Shown here one piece after another: positions 1 through 5,233 of a stretch of DNA of 11,185 bases; within the stretch, counting starts at the first letter, position 1; every line of letters starts with the position of its first letter. The stretch spans positions 1 to 11,185 of the forward strand of contig CAJUQV010000047.1 of assembly GCA_910588335.1 (NCBI GenBank), in the 5' to 3' direction. Origin of the DNA: an uncultured Ruminiclostridium sp. Lineage in GTDB: Bacteria > Bacillota > Clostridia > Oscillospirales > Ruminococcaceae. Below the pieces are notes generated by a model, which saw only the letters and a list, made by a program, of their open reading frames with translations, made no database searches and had not been told where the DNA came from. Position numbers and translations under genes: made by a program.

Positions 1-218
1 TCTCAGACATTAAAATAAAATCTTCCTCTTTCCGCAGTCTGAGGTTATTATACCATAGATAACATATAAATAGAGGATTTATAACTTATTATAATTAAGG
101 CGCAGGAATTTTTGAGCAAAATATTCAAATTCATCCAAGAAAATTTTGTAAGGGAGAATTCAAGTTAATTTTTGTGTCAAAAACATTCGCGGACGGCAAA
201 TCCTGTTTTTTGCATGAT

Positions 219-269
219 TTATGCCCACAAATGGCTTTGCACAGCCGTTTGTGGGCATAATATCTTTTT
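219..269 (+). terminator. Strong hairpin followed by a T-rich stretch
   Basis: Arms at 219-236 and 243-260 pair over 18 positions, one of them a G-T wobble at 232/247, around a 6-nt loop (237-242). The outer 13 bp are perfect. A run of five T lies at 265-269, so the shape fits a rho-independent terminator read on the plus strand, serving a gene to the left of the window. The other strand also has a T-rich tract just beyond the stem (TTTTTT complement near 206-211), but on the wrong side for plus-strand termination. A role in transcripts coming from the tRNA side cannot be excluded. Confidence 0.5.
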
Positions 270-354
270 GATTACAATATCATGTTTTATCGTTACCAAA
301 AAGATTTTTGATAAAAAGGTAAAAAATTACAGCTGGCTTTCTTGAAGTCCTCCT

Positions 355-418
355 CCCGTATTTTTCGTTTTTGCGAAGTAAAATGAATTTCCTTAAGGGA
401 AATTCAAGAAAAATCGGG
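355..418. repeat. Two-tier imperfect hairpin
   Basis: The outer arms 355-366 and 408-418 pair through 11 bp with one bulged base (359). Inside lies a second inverted repeat, GAATTTCC at 385-392 with GGAAATTC at 398-405. This is seen directly. The function is unknown. Together with 219-260 and 468-514 it makes three hairpins in a row on the 3' side of the tRNA. Confidence 0.4.
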
Positions 419-467
419 ACTGAAACGAGCTGAGGGCAAGACGAAGTCGCAGCCCGAAGCCGTTTCC

Positions 468-514
468 CATTTGAAAAATCGTCCTCGGCTTTGCCGAGGA
501 CGATTTTTCAAATG
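468..514 (-). terminator. 22-bp perfect hairpin, terminator of tRNA-Arg
   Basis: Arms 468-489 and 493-514 are perfectly complementary with a 3-nt loop (490-492). The GC-rich core ends in five A/T pairs, so it reads as stem plus T5 on both strands. It starts only 3 nt past the encoded CCA end of the minus-strand tRNA-Arg, so its main job is very likely to end that transcript. It could also stop transcription arriving from the left. A 22-bp stem is longer than most terminators. Confidence 0.8.
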
Positions 515-517
515 ATG

Positions 518-594
518 TGGCACGCCAAGAGGGATTCGAACCCCCGACCTACTGGTTCGTAGCCAGTCACTCTATCCAGCTGAGCTATTGGCGC
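518..594 (-). tRNA. tRNA-Arg, anticodon ACG
   Basis: The complement folds as a cloverleaf. The acceptor arms GCGCCAA and TTGGCGT pair with a terminal G-T, the anticodon stem is ACTGG/CCAGT, and the anticodon loop is CTACGAA. The T-arm contains GGTTCGAATCC. The anticodon is ACG (complement of 558-560), which reads CGN arginine codons after A34 is deaminated to inosine by TadA. The 3' CCA is encoded (518-520), giving 77 nt. It is a single tRNA gene with its own promoter on the right and a terminator 3 nt past its 3' end, so it is transcribed alone. Confidence 0.97.
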
Positions 595-633
595 ATAGGC
601 GCATAAAAATTAATTTGCTTTTTACAATAATAT

Positions 634-662
634 ATTATACACTTTTAAAAAGCTCTTGTCAA
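634..662 (-). promoter_or_regulatory. Consensus sigma-A promoter for tRNA-Arg
   Basis: On the minus strand, TTGACA (complement of 657-662) and TATAAT (complement of 634-639) are separated by exactly 17 nt. Both boxes match the consensus perfectly, as expected for a stable-RNA gene. The start of transcription would fall near 626-628, giving a leader of about 32 nt before the mature tRNA 5' end at 594. Confidence 0.9.
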
Positions 663-709
663 GCTTTTTGAAAAAATTTTACAAAAAATTTTATATTTTT
701 GTTTACATG

Positions 710-758
710 TAATACCAATCTTTAATCAAGTTGTAGATTTGATTAAAGATTGGTATTA
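710..758. repeat. Palindromic intergenic repeat, copy 1
   Basis: Arms 710-729 and 739-758 form a perfect 20-bp inverted repeat around a 9-nt centre (730-738). The left arm includes AATACCAATCTTTAATCAA. Related copies sit at 2270-2309 and 6878-6930. The centre resembles that of the 6878 copy: both read TCAAG, one variable base, then TGTAG. The likeness therefore extends past the arms, which points to common descent. It lies between the tRNA promoter and the region behind metK. There is no T-run after either arm, so it is not a typical terminator. It encodes nothing and is best described as a REP-like or MITE-like element. Confidence 0.8.
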
Positions 759-1060
759 GGCATTTGCTCTTTAATTCACTCATTGAAGGAAAGCACCTTA
801 CCGGAGAAAAAGGACTTGCAGAACGGCTCTGCGTAACGTTTCCATTTTAGTCTGTCTAAAATATGCCCGAACGTAAGCCTTTAGACAAACTGAGAGAGGA
901 CGCCCTATTTTAAATGGCGCCCTCTCTCAAAGTAAGCATAAGGTTGTATAGGGGTTACACCCCAACGTTAAAGAATTTATTATATATTCATTGCATTCGG
1001 AATATTGATTTTAAATCATTATGAATTATCATTTTATATTGTAGTATAAATATAGTGTAA
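759..1060. other. Gene-free region downstream of metK; possible structured RNA
   Basis: There is no credible open reading frame. Four hairpins follow each other: 818-832 (5-bp GCAGA/TCTGC), 849-891 (AGT plus GTCTAAA arms around a small internal loop), 891-929 (13 pairs in a 14-position stem, one A-C mismatch, rich in GAGAGAGG/CCTCTCTC) and 951-963 (GGGGT/ACCCC). The part from 964 to 1060 is AT-rich and unstructured. The cluster could be a small RNA on either strand, part of the metK 3' UTR, or a decayed element. I do not recognise a known RNA family. No intrinsic terminator for metK is obvious close to its stop codon. Confidence 0.4.
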
Positions 1061-2236
1061 TTACTCTTCAACAGCCTTTAAAAGTTCCTCCGTCTTATTT
1101 CTTTCCTCCCACTTTACTCCAAGGTCCTCGCGTCCCATATGTCCGTAAGCGGAAAGTGCGGCGTATTGGGGCTTTCTCAGTTCAAGAGCTTCGATTATCG
1201 CGGCCGGTCTTAAGTCAAATACCTTTTCCACAGCCTTTTCAATTCTGTCGTCGCTGTATTTTCCGGTACCGAAAGTATCTACCAATACGGATACGGGCTT
1301 CGCCACGCCTATGGCGTAAGCAAGCTGTACCTCGCAGCGTTTTGCCAGTCCCGACGCAACTATGTTCTTTGCTACATGTCTCGCCGCGTAGGCAGCCGAG
1401 CGGTCCACCTTTGTGGGATCCTTTCCCGAAAAAGCGCCGCCGCCGTGTCTTGCGTAGCCGCCGTATGTGTCGACGATTATCTTTCTTCCGGTAAGGCCGC
1501 TGTCCCCTTGAGGTCCGCCGATAACGAAACGTCCTGTGGGATTTACATAAATTTTAGTTTCATTGTCCAGCAAATTTGCGGGAATGATGGGCTTAATTAC
1601 CTTTTCAACAATGTCCGCCCTTATCTGTAAAAGGGTGGCGCTTGCCTTATGCTGAGTGGAAATTACAACGGTGTCCACGCGGACGGGCTTGTCATCCTCA
1701 TACTCCACTGTCACCTGAGATTTTCCGTCGGGGAGAATATAAGGTATCTCGCCGCTTTTTCTGCACTCGGTAAGCCTTTTTGCCAGCTTATGCGCCAAAG
1801 AGATGGGCAAAGGCATAAGTTCGGGGGTCTCGTCGCAGGCGTAGCCGAACATCATCCCCTGATCGCCCGCGCCCGTATCCAGCTTGTTTTCCTCTCTTCC
1901 TTCCAGCGCGTTGTTAACGCCTAAAGCGATATCGGCGGACTGTTCGTCAATGGAAGTGATAACGGAGCAGGTGTTGCAGTCAAATCCATATGCGGCGTTG
2001 TCATATCCTATGTCCTTTACTGCGTTCCTTACGGTTTTGGGGATATCCACATAACCTTCGGTGGTAATTTCCCCCATAACCATAACCATACCCGTAGTAG
2101 TGCAGGTCTCACAGGCCACTCTGCTCATAGGATCCTGTCTTAAAAGCTCATCCAGAATGCTGTCGCTTATTCTGTCGCAGATTTTGTCGGGATGTCCCTC
2201 GGTAACGCTTTCCGAGGTAAATAAACGCTTTGCCAT
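1061..2236 (-). CDS. metK: S-adenosylmethionine synthetase
   Basis: MetK condenses methionine and ATP to S-adenosylmethionine, releasing phosphate and pyrophosphate; it is a cytosolic Mg/K-dependent tetramer. The 391 residues compare with 384 in E. coli and about 400 in Bacillus. Family signatures are intact: GHPDK (14-18, active-site His15 and Asp17), GAGDQGMMFGY (122-132) and the glycine-rich GGGAFSGKD phosphate loop (265-273). I place the start at the ATG at 2234-2236, giving MAKRLFTSES, because AAAGGAAG lies just upstream on the minus strand and the family starts here. An in-frame ATG 36 nt earlier (2270-2272) has no ribosome site and lies in a palindromic repeat. Expression is controlled by the SAM-I riboswitch and terminator at 2354-2512. 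Identity is certain. Confidence 0.98.
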   Translation of the reverse strand: MAKRLFTSESVTEGHPDKICDRISDSILDELLRQDPMSRVACETCTTTGMVMVMGEITTEGYVDIPKTVRNAVKDIGYDNAAYGFDCNTCSVITSIDEQSADIALGVNNALEGREENKLDTGAGDQGMMFGYACDETPELMPLPISLAHKLAKRLTECRKSGEIPYILPDGKSQVTVEYEDDKPVRVDTVVISTQHKASATLLQIRADIVEKVIKPIIPANLLDNETKIYVNPTGRFVIGGPQGDSGLTGRKIIVDTYGGYARHGGGAFSGKDPTKVDRSAAYAARHVAKNIVASGLAKRCEVQLAYAIGVAKPVSVLVDTFGTGKYSDDRIEKAVEKVFDLRPAAIIEALELRKPQYAALSAYGHMGREDLGVKWEERNKTEELLKAVEE

Positions 2237-2269
2237 TTTAAAAAACTTCCTTTCTCTTTTTTTCGGGTG

Positions 2270-2309
2270 CAATCTTTAATCAGTTTAAAACTTGATTAAA
2301 GATTGGTAT
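2270..2309. repeat. Palindromic intergenic repeat, copy 2, in the metK leader
   Basis: Arms 2270-2282 and 2293-2305 are perfect complements. The right side continues as GATTGGTATA like the other copies, but the left side has lost the outer AATAC part. It sits between the riboswitch terminator and the metK ribosome site, so it is transcribed into metK mRNA whenever the riboswitch allows readthrough. Its left arm contains an ATG (minus strand, 2270-2272) in frame with metK, which could mislead start prediction. Confidence 0.7.
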
Positions 2310-2353
2310 AACACGATGTTTACCGCGCGTTTTTCCCTTTACTAATGTATCAA

Positions 2354-2381
2354 CAAAAAAACGCCCTCTTATCGGGGCGTT
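2354..2381 (-). terminator. Riboswitch-controlled intrinsic terminator of metK
   Basis: On the minus strand, AACGCCC (complement of 2375-2381) pairs with GGGCGTT (complement of 2360-2366) around an 8-nt loop (2367-2374), and the stem runs into a U-tract (2355-2360). It lies 17 nt past the 3' side of the SAM aptamer, the normal place for the S-box expression platform. It should form when SAM is bound. Confidence 0.92.
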
Positions 2382-2397
2382 GATATTTTTCAGCACC

Positions 2398-2512
2398 CCT
2401 CATCTTCCGCCGGAGGGATAACCCCGTAGGCGCAGGAAGTAGCACCTTTTCCGAAAACTCGGACGGTTGCTGCAGCGTCAACGTGCCTGTCACTCGGCTG
2501 CTCTCGATAAGG
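2398..2512 (-). promoter_or_regulatory. SAM-I (S-box) riboswitch aptamer
   Basis: The minus-strand RNA carries the S-box core. P1 is CCUUAUC (complement of 2506-2512) with GAUGAGG (complement of 2398-2404), 7 pairs with one wobble. GAGAG follows, then P2 (GCAGC/GCUGC) with a kink-turn-like GAGUGA/UUGACG internal loop, then the conserved CAGCAACC. P3 closes ACC to GGU around CCGA/UCGG. Next come GGUGCUACUUCC and P4 (CUUCC/GGAAG with GCC/GGC inside). The aptamer is followed by a terminator and metK. In the SAM-free state the 3' side of P1 (GGGGUG, complement of 2394-2399) can pair with CGCCCC (2374-2379) of the terminator, so high SAM should switch metK off. Confidence 0.93.
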
Positions 2513-2548
2513 ATCGTAATTTGTTGCGCAAGAAATTCTTACGAAAAT

Positions 2549-2577
2549 ATTTTATCATAATCCAAAAGGATTGTCAA
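2549..2577 (-). promoter_or_regulatory. Promoter of the metK leader
   Basis: TTGACA (complement of 2572-2577) and TAAAAT (complement of 2549-2554) are 17 nt apart on the minus strand, with a TG one base before the -10 box. Transcription would start near 2541-2543, about 30 nt before riboswitch P1, leaving the whole aptamer in the transcript. Confidence 0.85.
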
Positions 2578-2617
2578 TAGGTTTTGACGATTTAAAATCA
2601 TTTTTTGAGCAAAATTG

Positions 2618-2944
2618 TTATAATTTTACCTTCCCCTCGCTGTACCTTGCTATCACGCATATTCTTTCCCCGTTCTTATCTGTGTAAGAAGCTGTAAATC
2701 CGGAAAGATCCATTAGCTCGCCCGCTTTGATCTCGTTTATCGGAGCGCTGAAAACCGTTTTCCCAAAACAAACTATGGTGAAATCGCTGCCGGTAACGTT
2801 AACTGCCCCTTCGTCTCCTATCTTTCGCTCCCCGCCTTTTTCATAGTCCCTTCGGGTAACATATTTCAGCTGTCTTTTGTCTAAGTCCTTAAGCTGTTCT
2901 ATGGTCATACAGTTTTTATTTTTGTTTTTCTTTTTGAAAAGCAT
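2618..2944 (-). CDS. Hypothetical small protein, 108 aa
   Basis: The product is not recognised. It starts with a very basic stretch (MLFKKKNKNKN) followed by an acidic/basic helical part (about 13-45). The rest (about 46-108) looks beta-rich, with motifs such as VTGSDFTIV and LMDLSGFTASY. There is no signal peptide, membrane segment or cysteine cluster, so it is probably cytosolic. It is likely a real gene: a strong site GGAGGCG lies 5 nt before the ATG, and a consensus promoter lies at 3032-3060. It is divergent from the pseudokinase gene and ends about 40 nt before the metK promoter with no GC-rich terminator between, so readthrough into metK is possible. Confidence 0.75.
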   Translation of the reverse strand: MLFKKKNKNKNCMTIEQLKDLDKRQLKYVTRRDYEKGGERKIGDEGAVNVTGSDFTIVCFGKTVFSAPINEIKAGELMDLSGFTASYTDKNGERICVIARYSEGKVKL

Positions 2945-2958
2945 ATTCGCCTCCGCTT

Positions 2959-2978
2959 TTTTGTAACTGTTTTGTAAC
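2959..2978. repeat. 11-bp-period direct repeat in the leader of the 108-aa gene
   Basis: TTTTGTAAC occurs at 2959-2967 and again at 2970-2978, two bases apart, giving a period of 11 bp. A weaker third unit (ATTTGAAAA, 6 of 9 matches) follows in phase at 2981-2989. The repeats lie between the promoter (3032-3060) and the ribosome site of the minus-strand gene. One DNA turn between units suggests a regulator bound in tandem on one face, but the bases are A/T-rich and chance is possible. Confidence 0.4.
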
Positions 2979-3031
2979 CTATTTGAAAATTATGTAAAAA
3001 ACCCTTTCCGAAAAATTTTATCTTTATAATA

Positions 3032-3060
3032 AATATACCACCAAAGCCCTTATTTGTCAA
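3032..3060 (-). promoter_or_regulatory. Promoter of the 108-aa gene
   Basis: Minus-strand TTGACA (complement of 3055-3060) and TATATT (complement of 3032-3037) with a 17-nt spacer. It leaves a leader of about 80 nt before the ATG at 2944. It is divergent from the promoter at 3091-3119; the two -35 boxes are 30 nt apart. Confidence 0.85.
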
Positions 3061-3090
3061 TAAAAATTGCAGCACATGATTTTTATTTAC

Positions 3091-3119
3091 TTGACAGTAG
3101 AGGATTTTTGAGGTAAAAT
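3091..3119 (+). promoter_or_regulatory. Promoter of the pseudokinase gene
   Basis: TTGACA (3091-3096) and TAAAAT (3114-3119) are 17 nt apart. Transcription would start near 3126, about 40 nt before the ATG at 3165. The ribosome site GGAAAGAG (3144-3151) is 13 nt from the start codon, longer than ideal, so translation may be modest. Confidence 0.82.
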
Positions 3120-3164
3120 TAAAGCAATAAAAAAGTAAAAAACGGAAAGAGATTTCAATAAAAT

Positions 3165-5105
3165 ATGAGAAAAGAAACCAATCTGTGTATGAGCTGTATG
3201 GGCGAGCTTAACGATCACGGCGCCTGTCCCCTCTGCGGCTGTTTCGATACCGAATCTTATATATCCTCATATCTTGCCCCAAAAACATTTTTGTCGGAGC
3301 GTTACATAGTGGGAAAGCTTATCGGATACAGCGGCGAATCCGCTTTGTACATAGGCTTTGATACCGAAACGGGACGCAAGGTTACTATACGCGAGTATAT
3401 GCCCGATACCCTTTGCGTAAGAGAACGGAACGAGGAAATAATTTCGGTGAGATCAAACAAGCTTCCTCTTTATAAAACCTATCTTGCGGAATTTATCGAG
3501 CTTCACACCACACTTATGCGTTCTCCGAATATCCGCTGCGTACAGCCTGTTTTGGATGTTTTCACCCAGAACAACACTGCCTATGCGGTAATGGAGTATA
3601 TAGGTGGTATAAGCCTTAAGGCATACCTTACCAACTACGGCGAAGTAATGACATGGGAGCAGATAAAGGAGCTTTTTCCGCCCGTACTTACCGCTTTGAG
3701 CATGCTTCACGGCCTGGGCATAATCCACCGCGGAATAAGTACCTCCACCATTTTCGTAAGCGAAAAAAACGAGCTGAAACTTATAGGTTTTTCAATAAGC
3801 GCCGCACATGCCGCCGACAGCGATATAGGCTATGAGGTTTTCGGGGGTTACGCGGCTCCGGAGCTGTATTCAAGCTCTAAAAGAAACGGAAGCTGGACGG
3901 ACGTTTACGGCATTTCGGCGGTGTTGTACCGCTGTCTTACCGGAGTTACCCCGCCATCAGCTCCCGACAGGCTTACGGAGGATACTCTGACCGATCCTAT
4001 GCTTATAAGCCGCCATGTGCCCAAAAACGTTTCCGACGTTATAATGAGAGGTATGAGGCTGGATGCGGAAGAAAGAACGGCAACGATAACCGAGTTTGTC
4101 GATCATCTTTTTGAACAGCCTGTTCCCGCCGAAGAATATTCAAGCGAAATAACAATGCCGGTTTCACGCCCCTCTTCCAAGAACGCAGCGGGCGGGTCGA
4201 CCCACATCGATTCCTCACGTTCCCATTCCGACGGAAGCGGCAGCAGAAACGGAAACGGTAGCAGGAATGTAAACAAAATCGGCGCCGCAAACGGCTCCTC
4301 GGCTCACACACCGGGCAGTGGAAAAAATAAGAAAAAAAGGAAAAGAAAATCGGACAGAGATAAAATAAAGTTTATTTTGGTTTCCTCCGTTTTGGGCATA
4401 ATAATACTTGCCTTTATCATCGCCATGATCGTTACCGCTTCGGAAGGAGAGGAGGAAAAAACGTCGGCCGCTACCACCCGTGCTCCCGTAACCGTTCCGA
4501 TGGTAACATCTGCGGAAGAATCAGTCTCCGTTTCGGAAACAACCGCTTCCGAAATGAGCGGGGGCTATGTGCTTCCGAATTTTGAAGGCGCTTTTTACAC
4601 TACGGTAAGTACCAACCCTCAGTACTCATATCTTGTTTTTCAAGCCACCTTTGATTTCAGCGGCGAATATAAGTCAGGTCAGATAATAAGTCAGACCATT
4701 CCCGAAGGAACTGTGGTGCAGTCTGGTACCGAAATTGGCGTAACAGTCAGCAAAGGACCCGAAAAGCTTCCTTTGCCGGATTATACCGGAAAAAAGGTTG
4801 AGGATTATGTTAAAGAGCTGTCCGATTCGGGTATAAAATACCGTATAGAAGAGGAAATTACCGACGAAATCGAGGAAGGTTATGTAGCCCGCTGCAGCAA
4901 GGAGATCGGAGAGGACGTTATGGTTGCCGCCAGTGAGGAGGTAGTTGTATACGGCGCTGTGAAGCCGGAACAAACCACAACTTCGCTGAACGCCATGGAG
5001 TGGGAAATCGATGAATCCACGGACGTGAGCACAGATACTTCCTTTGGAGCCGAAGACACGTCTTACACCGAGGATAATGGCGGGGATACGATAATATTTG
5101 AATAG
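3165..5105 (+). CDS. Zinc-ribbon, kinase-like, PASTA membrane protein; probable pseudokinase
   Basis: The 646-aa order is: zinc ribbon (Cys8, 11, 21, 24), Hanks-type kinase fold (about 46-315), Ser/Gly/Asn-rich linker, Lys/Arg cluster (about 385-398), one membrane helix (403-424), two PASTA repeats (about 468-531 and 534-602) and an acidic Ser/Thr tail. The kinase fold is clear from VMEYIGG (142-148), GIIHR and GYAAPELY, but every catalytic signature is changed: the VAIK lysine is Arg76, HRD is HRG (188-190), the loop Asn is Thr195, and DFG is GFS (208-210). PASTA kinases sense peptidoglycan fragments or lipid II outside and phosphorylate cell-wall and division proteins inside. This member probably senses but scaffolds or regulates instead. 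No paired phosphatase is visible. Loss of activity is inferred. Confidence 0.88.
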   Translation: MRKETNLCMSCMGELNDHGACPLCGCFDTESYISSYLAPKTFLSERYIVGKLIGYSGESALYIGFDTETGRKVTIREYMPDTLCVRERNEEIISVRSNKLPLYKTYLAEFIELHTTLMRSPNIRCVQPVLDVFTQNNTAYAVMEYIGGISLKAYLTNYGEVMTWEQIKELFPPVLTALSMLHGLGIIHRGISTSTIFVSEKNELKLIGFSISAAHAADSDIGYEVFGGYAAPELYSSSKRNGSWTDVYGISAVLYRCLTGVTPPSAPDRLTEDTLTDPMLISRHVPKNVSDVIMRGMRLDAEERTATITEFVDHLFEQPVPAEEYSSEITMPVSRPSSKNAAGGSTHIDSSRSHSDGSGSRNGNGSRNVNKIGAANGSSAHTPGSGKNKKKRKRKSDRDKIKFILVSSVLGIIILAFIIAMIVTASEGEEEKTSAATTRAPVTVPMVTSAEESVSVSETTASEMSGGYVLPNFEGAFYTTVSTNPQYSYLVFQATFDFSGEYKSGQIISQTIPEGTVVQSGTEIGVTVSKGPEKLPLPDYTGKKVEDYVKELSDSGIKYRIEEEITDEIEEGYVARCSKEIGEDVMVAASEEVVVYGAVKPEQTTTSLNAMEWEIDESTDVSTDTSFGAEDTSYTEDNGGDTIIFE

Positions 5106-5131
5106 ACGGCAGTTAATACTTCCTTACTTGC

Positions 5132-5164
5132 GTCGGCAAGCCTGTGTAATTTTGCCTTGCCGGC
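5132..5164 (+). terminator. Hairpin after the pseudokinase gene, possible weak terminator
   Basis: GTCGGCAAG (5132-5140) pairs with CTTGCCGGC (5156-5164), 9 pairs including one G-T, around a 15-nt loop, 27 nt past the stop codon. No T-tract follows, so it may stabilise the mRNA end or terminate only weakly; some readthrough into pheA is possible. Confidence 0.4.
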
Positions 5165-5176
5165 TACAAAACCTGC

Positions 5177-5206
5177 TTGAAAATTTGCGCACAAATCCAA
5201 TAAATA
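5177..5206 (+). promoter_or_regulatory. Possible promoter of pheA-ispF
   Basis: TTGAAA (5177-5182) and TAAATA (5201-5206) with an 18-nt spacer lie 28 nt before the pheA start. Both boxes deviate from consensus. I saw no T-box or leader peptide in the short gap. Confidence 0.35.
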
Positions 5207-5233
5207 CAAGCTCTAAGAAAGGCAGCGTAAAAA

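Larger units (their letters stand above)
1..467. other. Gene-free AT-rich region with several hairpins
   Basis: I see no convincing coding sequence here: the open stretches are short and lack a start codon with a ribosome site. The content is inverted repeats. A 7-bp pair lies at 2-8/37-43, a long GC-containing hairpin at 219-260, and a two-tier hairpin at 355-418. The last part, about 420-467, leads into the tRNA terminator. The region lies downstream of the minus-strand tRNA-Arg and may also contain the end of a gene left of the window. The dense structure could mean a processed tRNA 3' trailer, a dispersed non-coding repeat or a small RNA; the sequence does not decide between these. Confidence 0.5.

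Noticed and set aside
85..170. Short open stretch on the minus strand (reads KIFLDEFEYFAQKF)
   Set aside because: No start codon or ribosome site; could be a decayed gene or repeat but nothing else supports coding.
650..668. Inverted repeat AAAAAGC/GCTTTTT around the tRNA promoter -35 box as an operator
   Set aside because: A/T-rich arms of 7 bp are easily due to chance, and stable-RNA promoters are rarely controlled by a local repressor.
710..758. Palindrome copy 1 as an intrinsic terminator for metK
   Set aside because: The stem is A/T-rich with no T-run after it, and it is 300 nt past the metK stop; the sequence matches a repeat family instead.
799..846. 15-codon open frame on the minus strand starting METLRRAV
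   Set aside because: Too short, no clear ribosome site, and it overlaps the hairpin at 818-832; probably chance.
2237..2272. Longer metK start adding MHPKKRERKFFK
   Set aside because: No ribosome site before that ATG, it lies in a palindromic repeat, and the family begins at MAKRLFTSES, which has AAAGGAAG at a good distance.
2618..2635. AAAATT/AATTTT hairpin at the end of the 108-aa gene as a terminator
   Set aside because: No G-C pairs in the stem; too weak to support the call.
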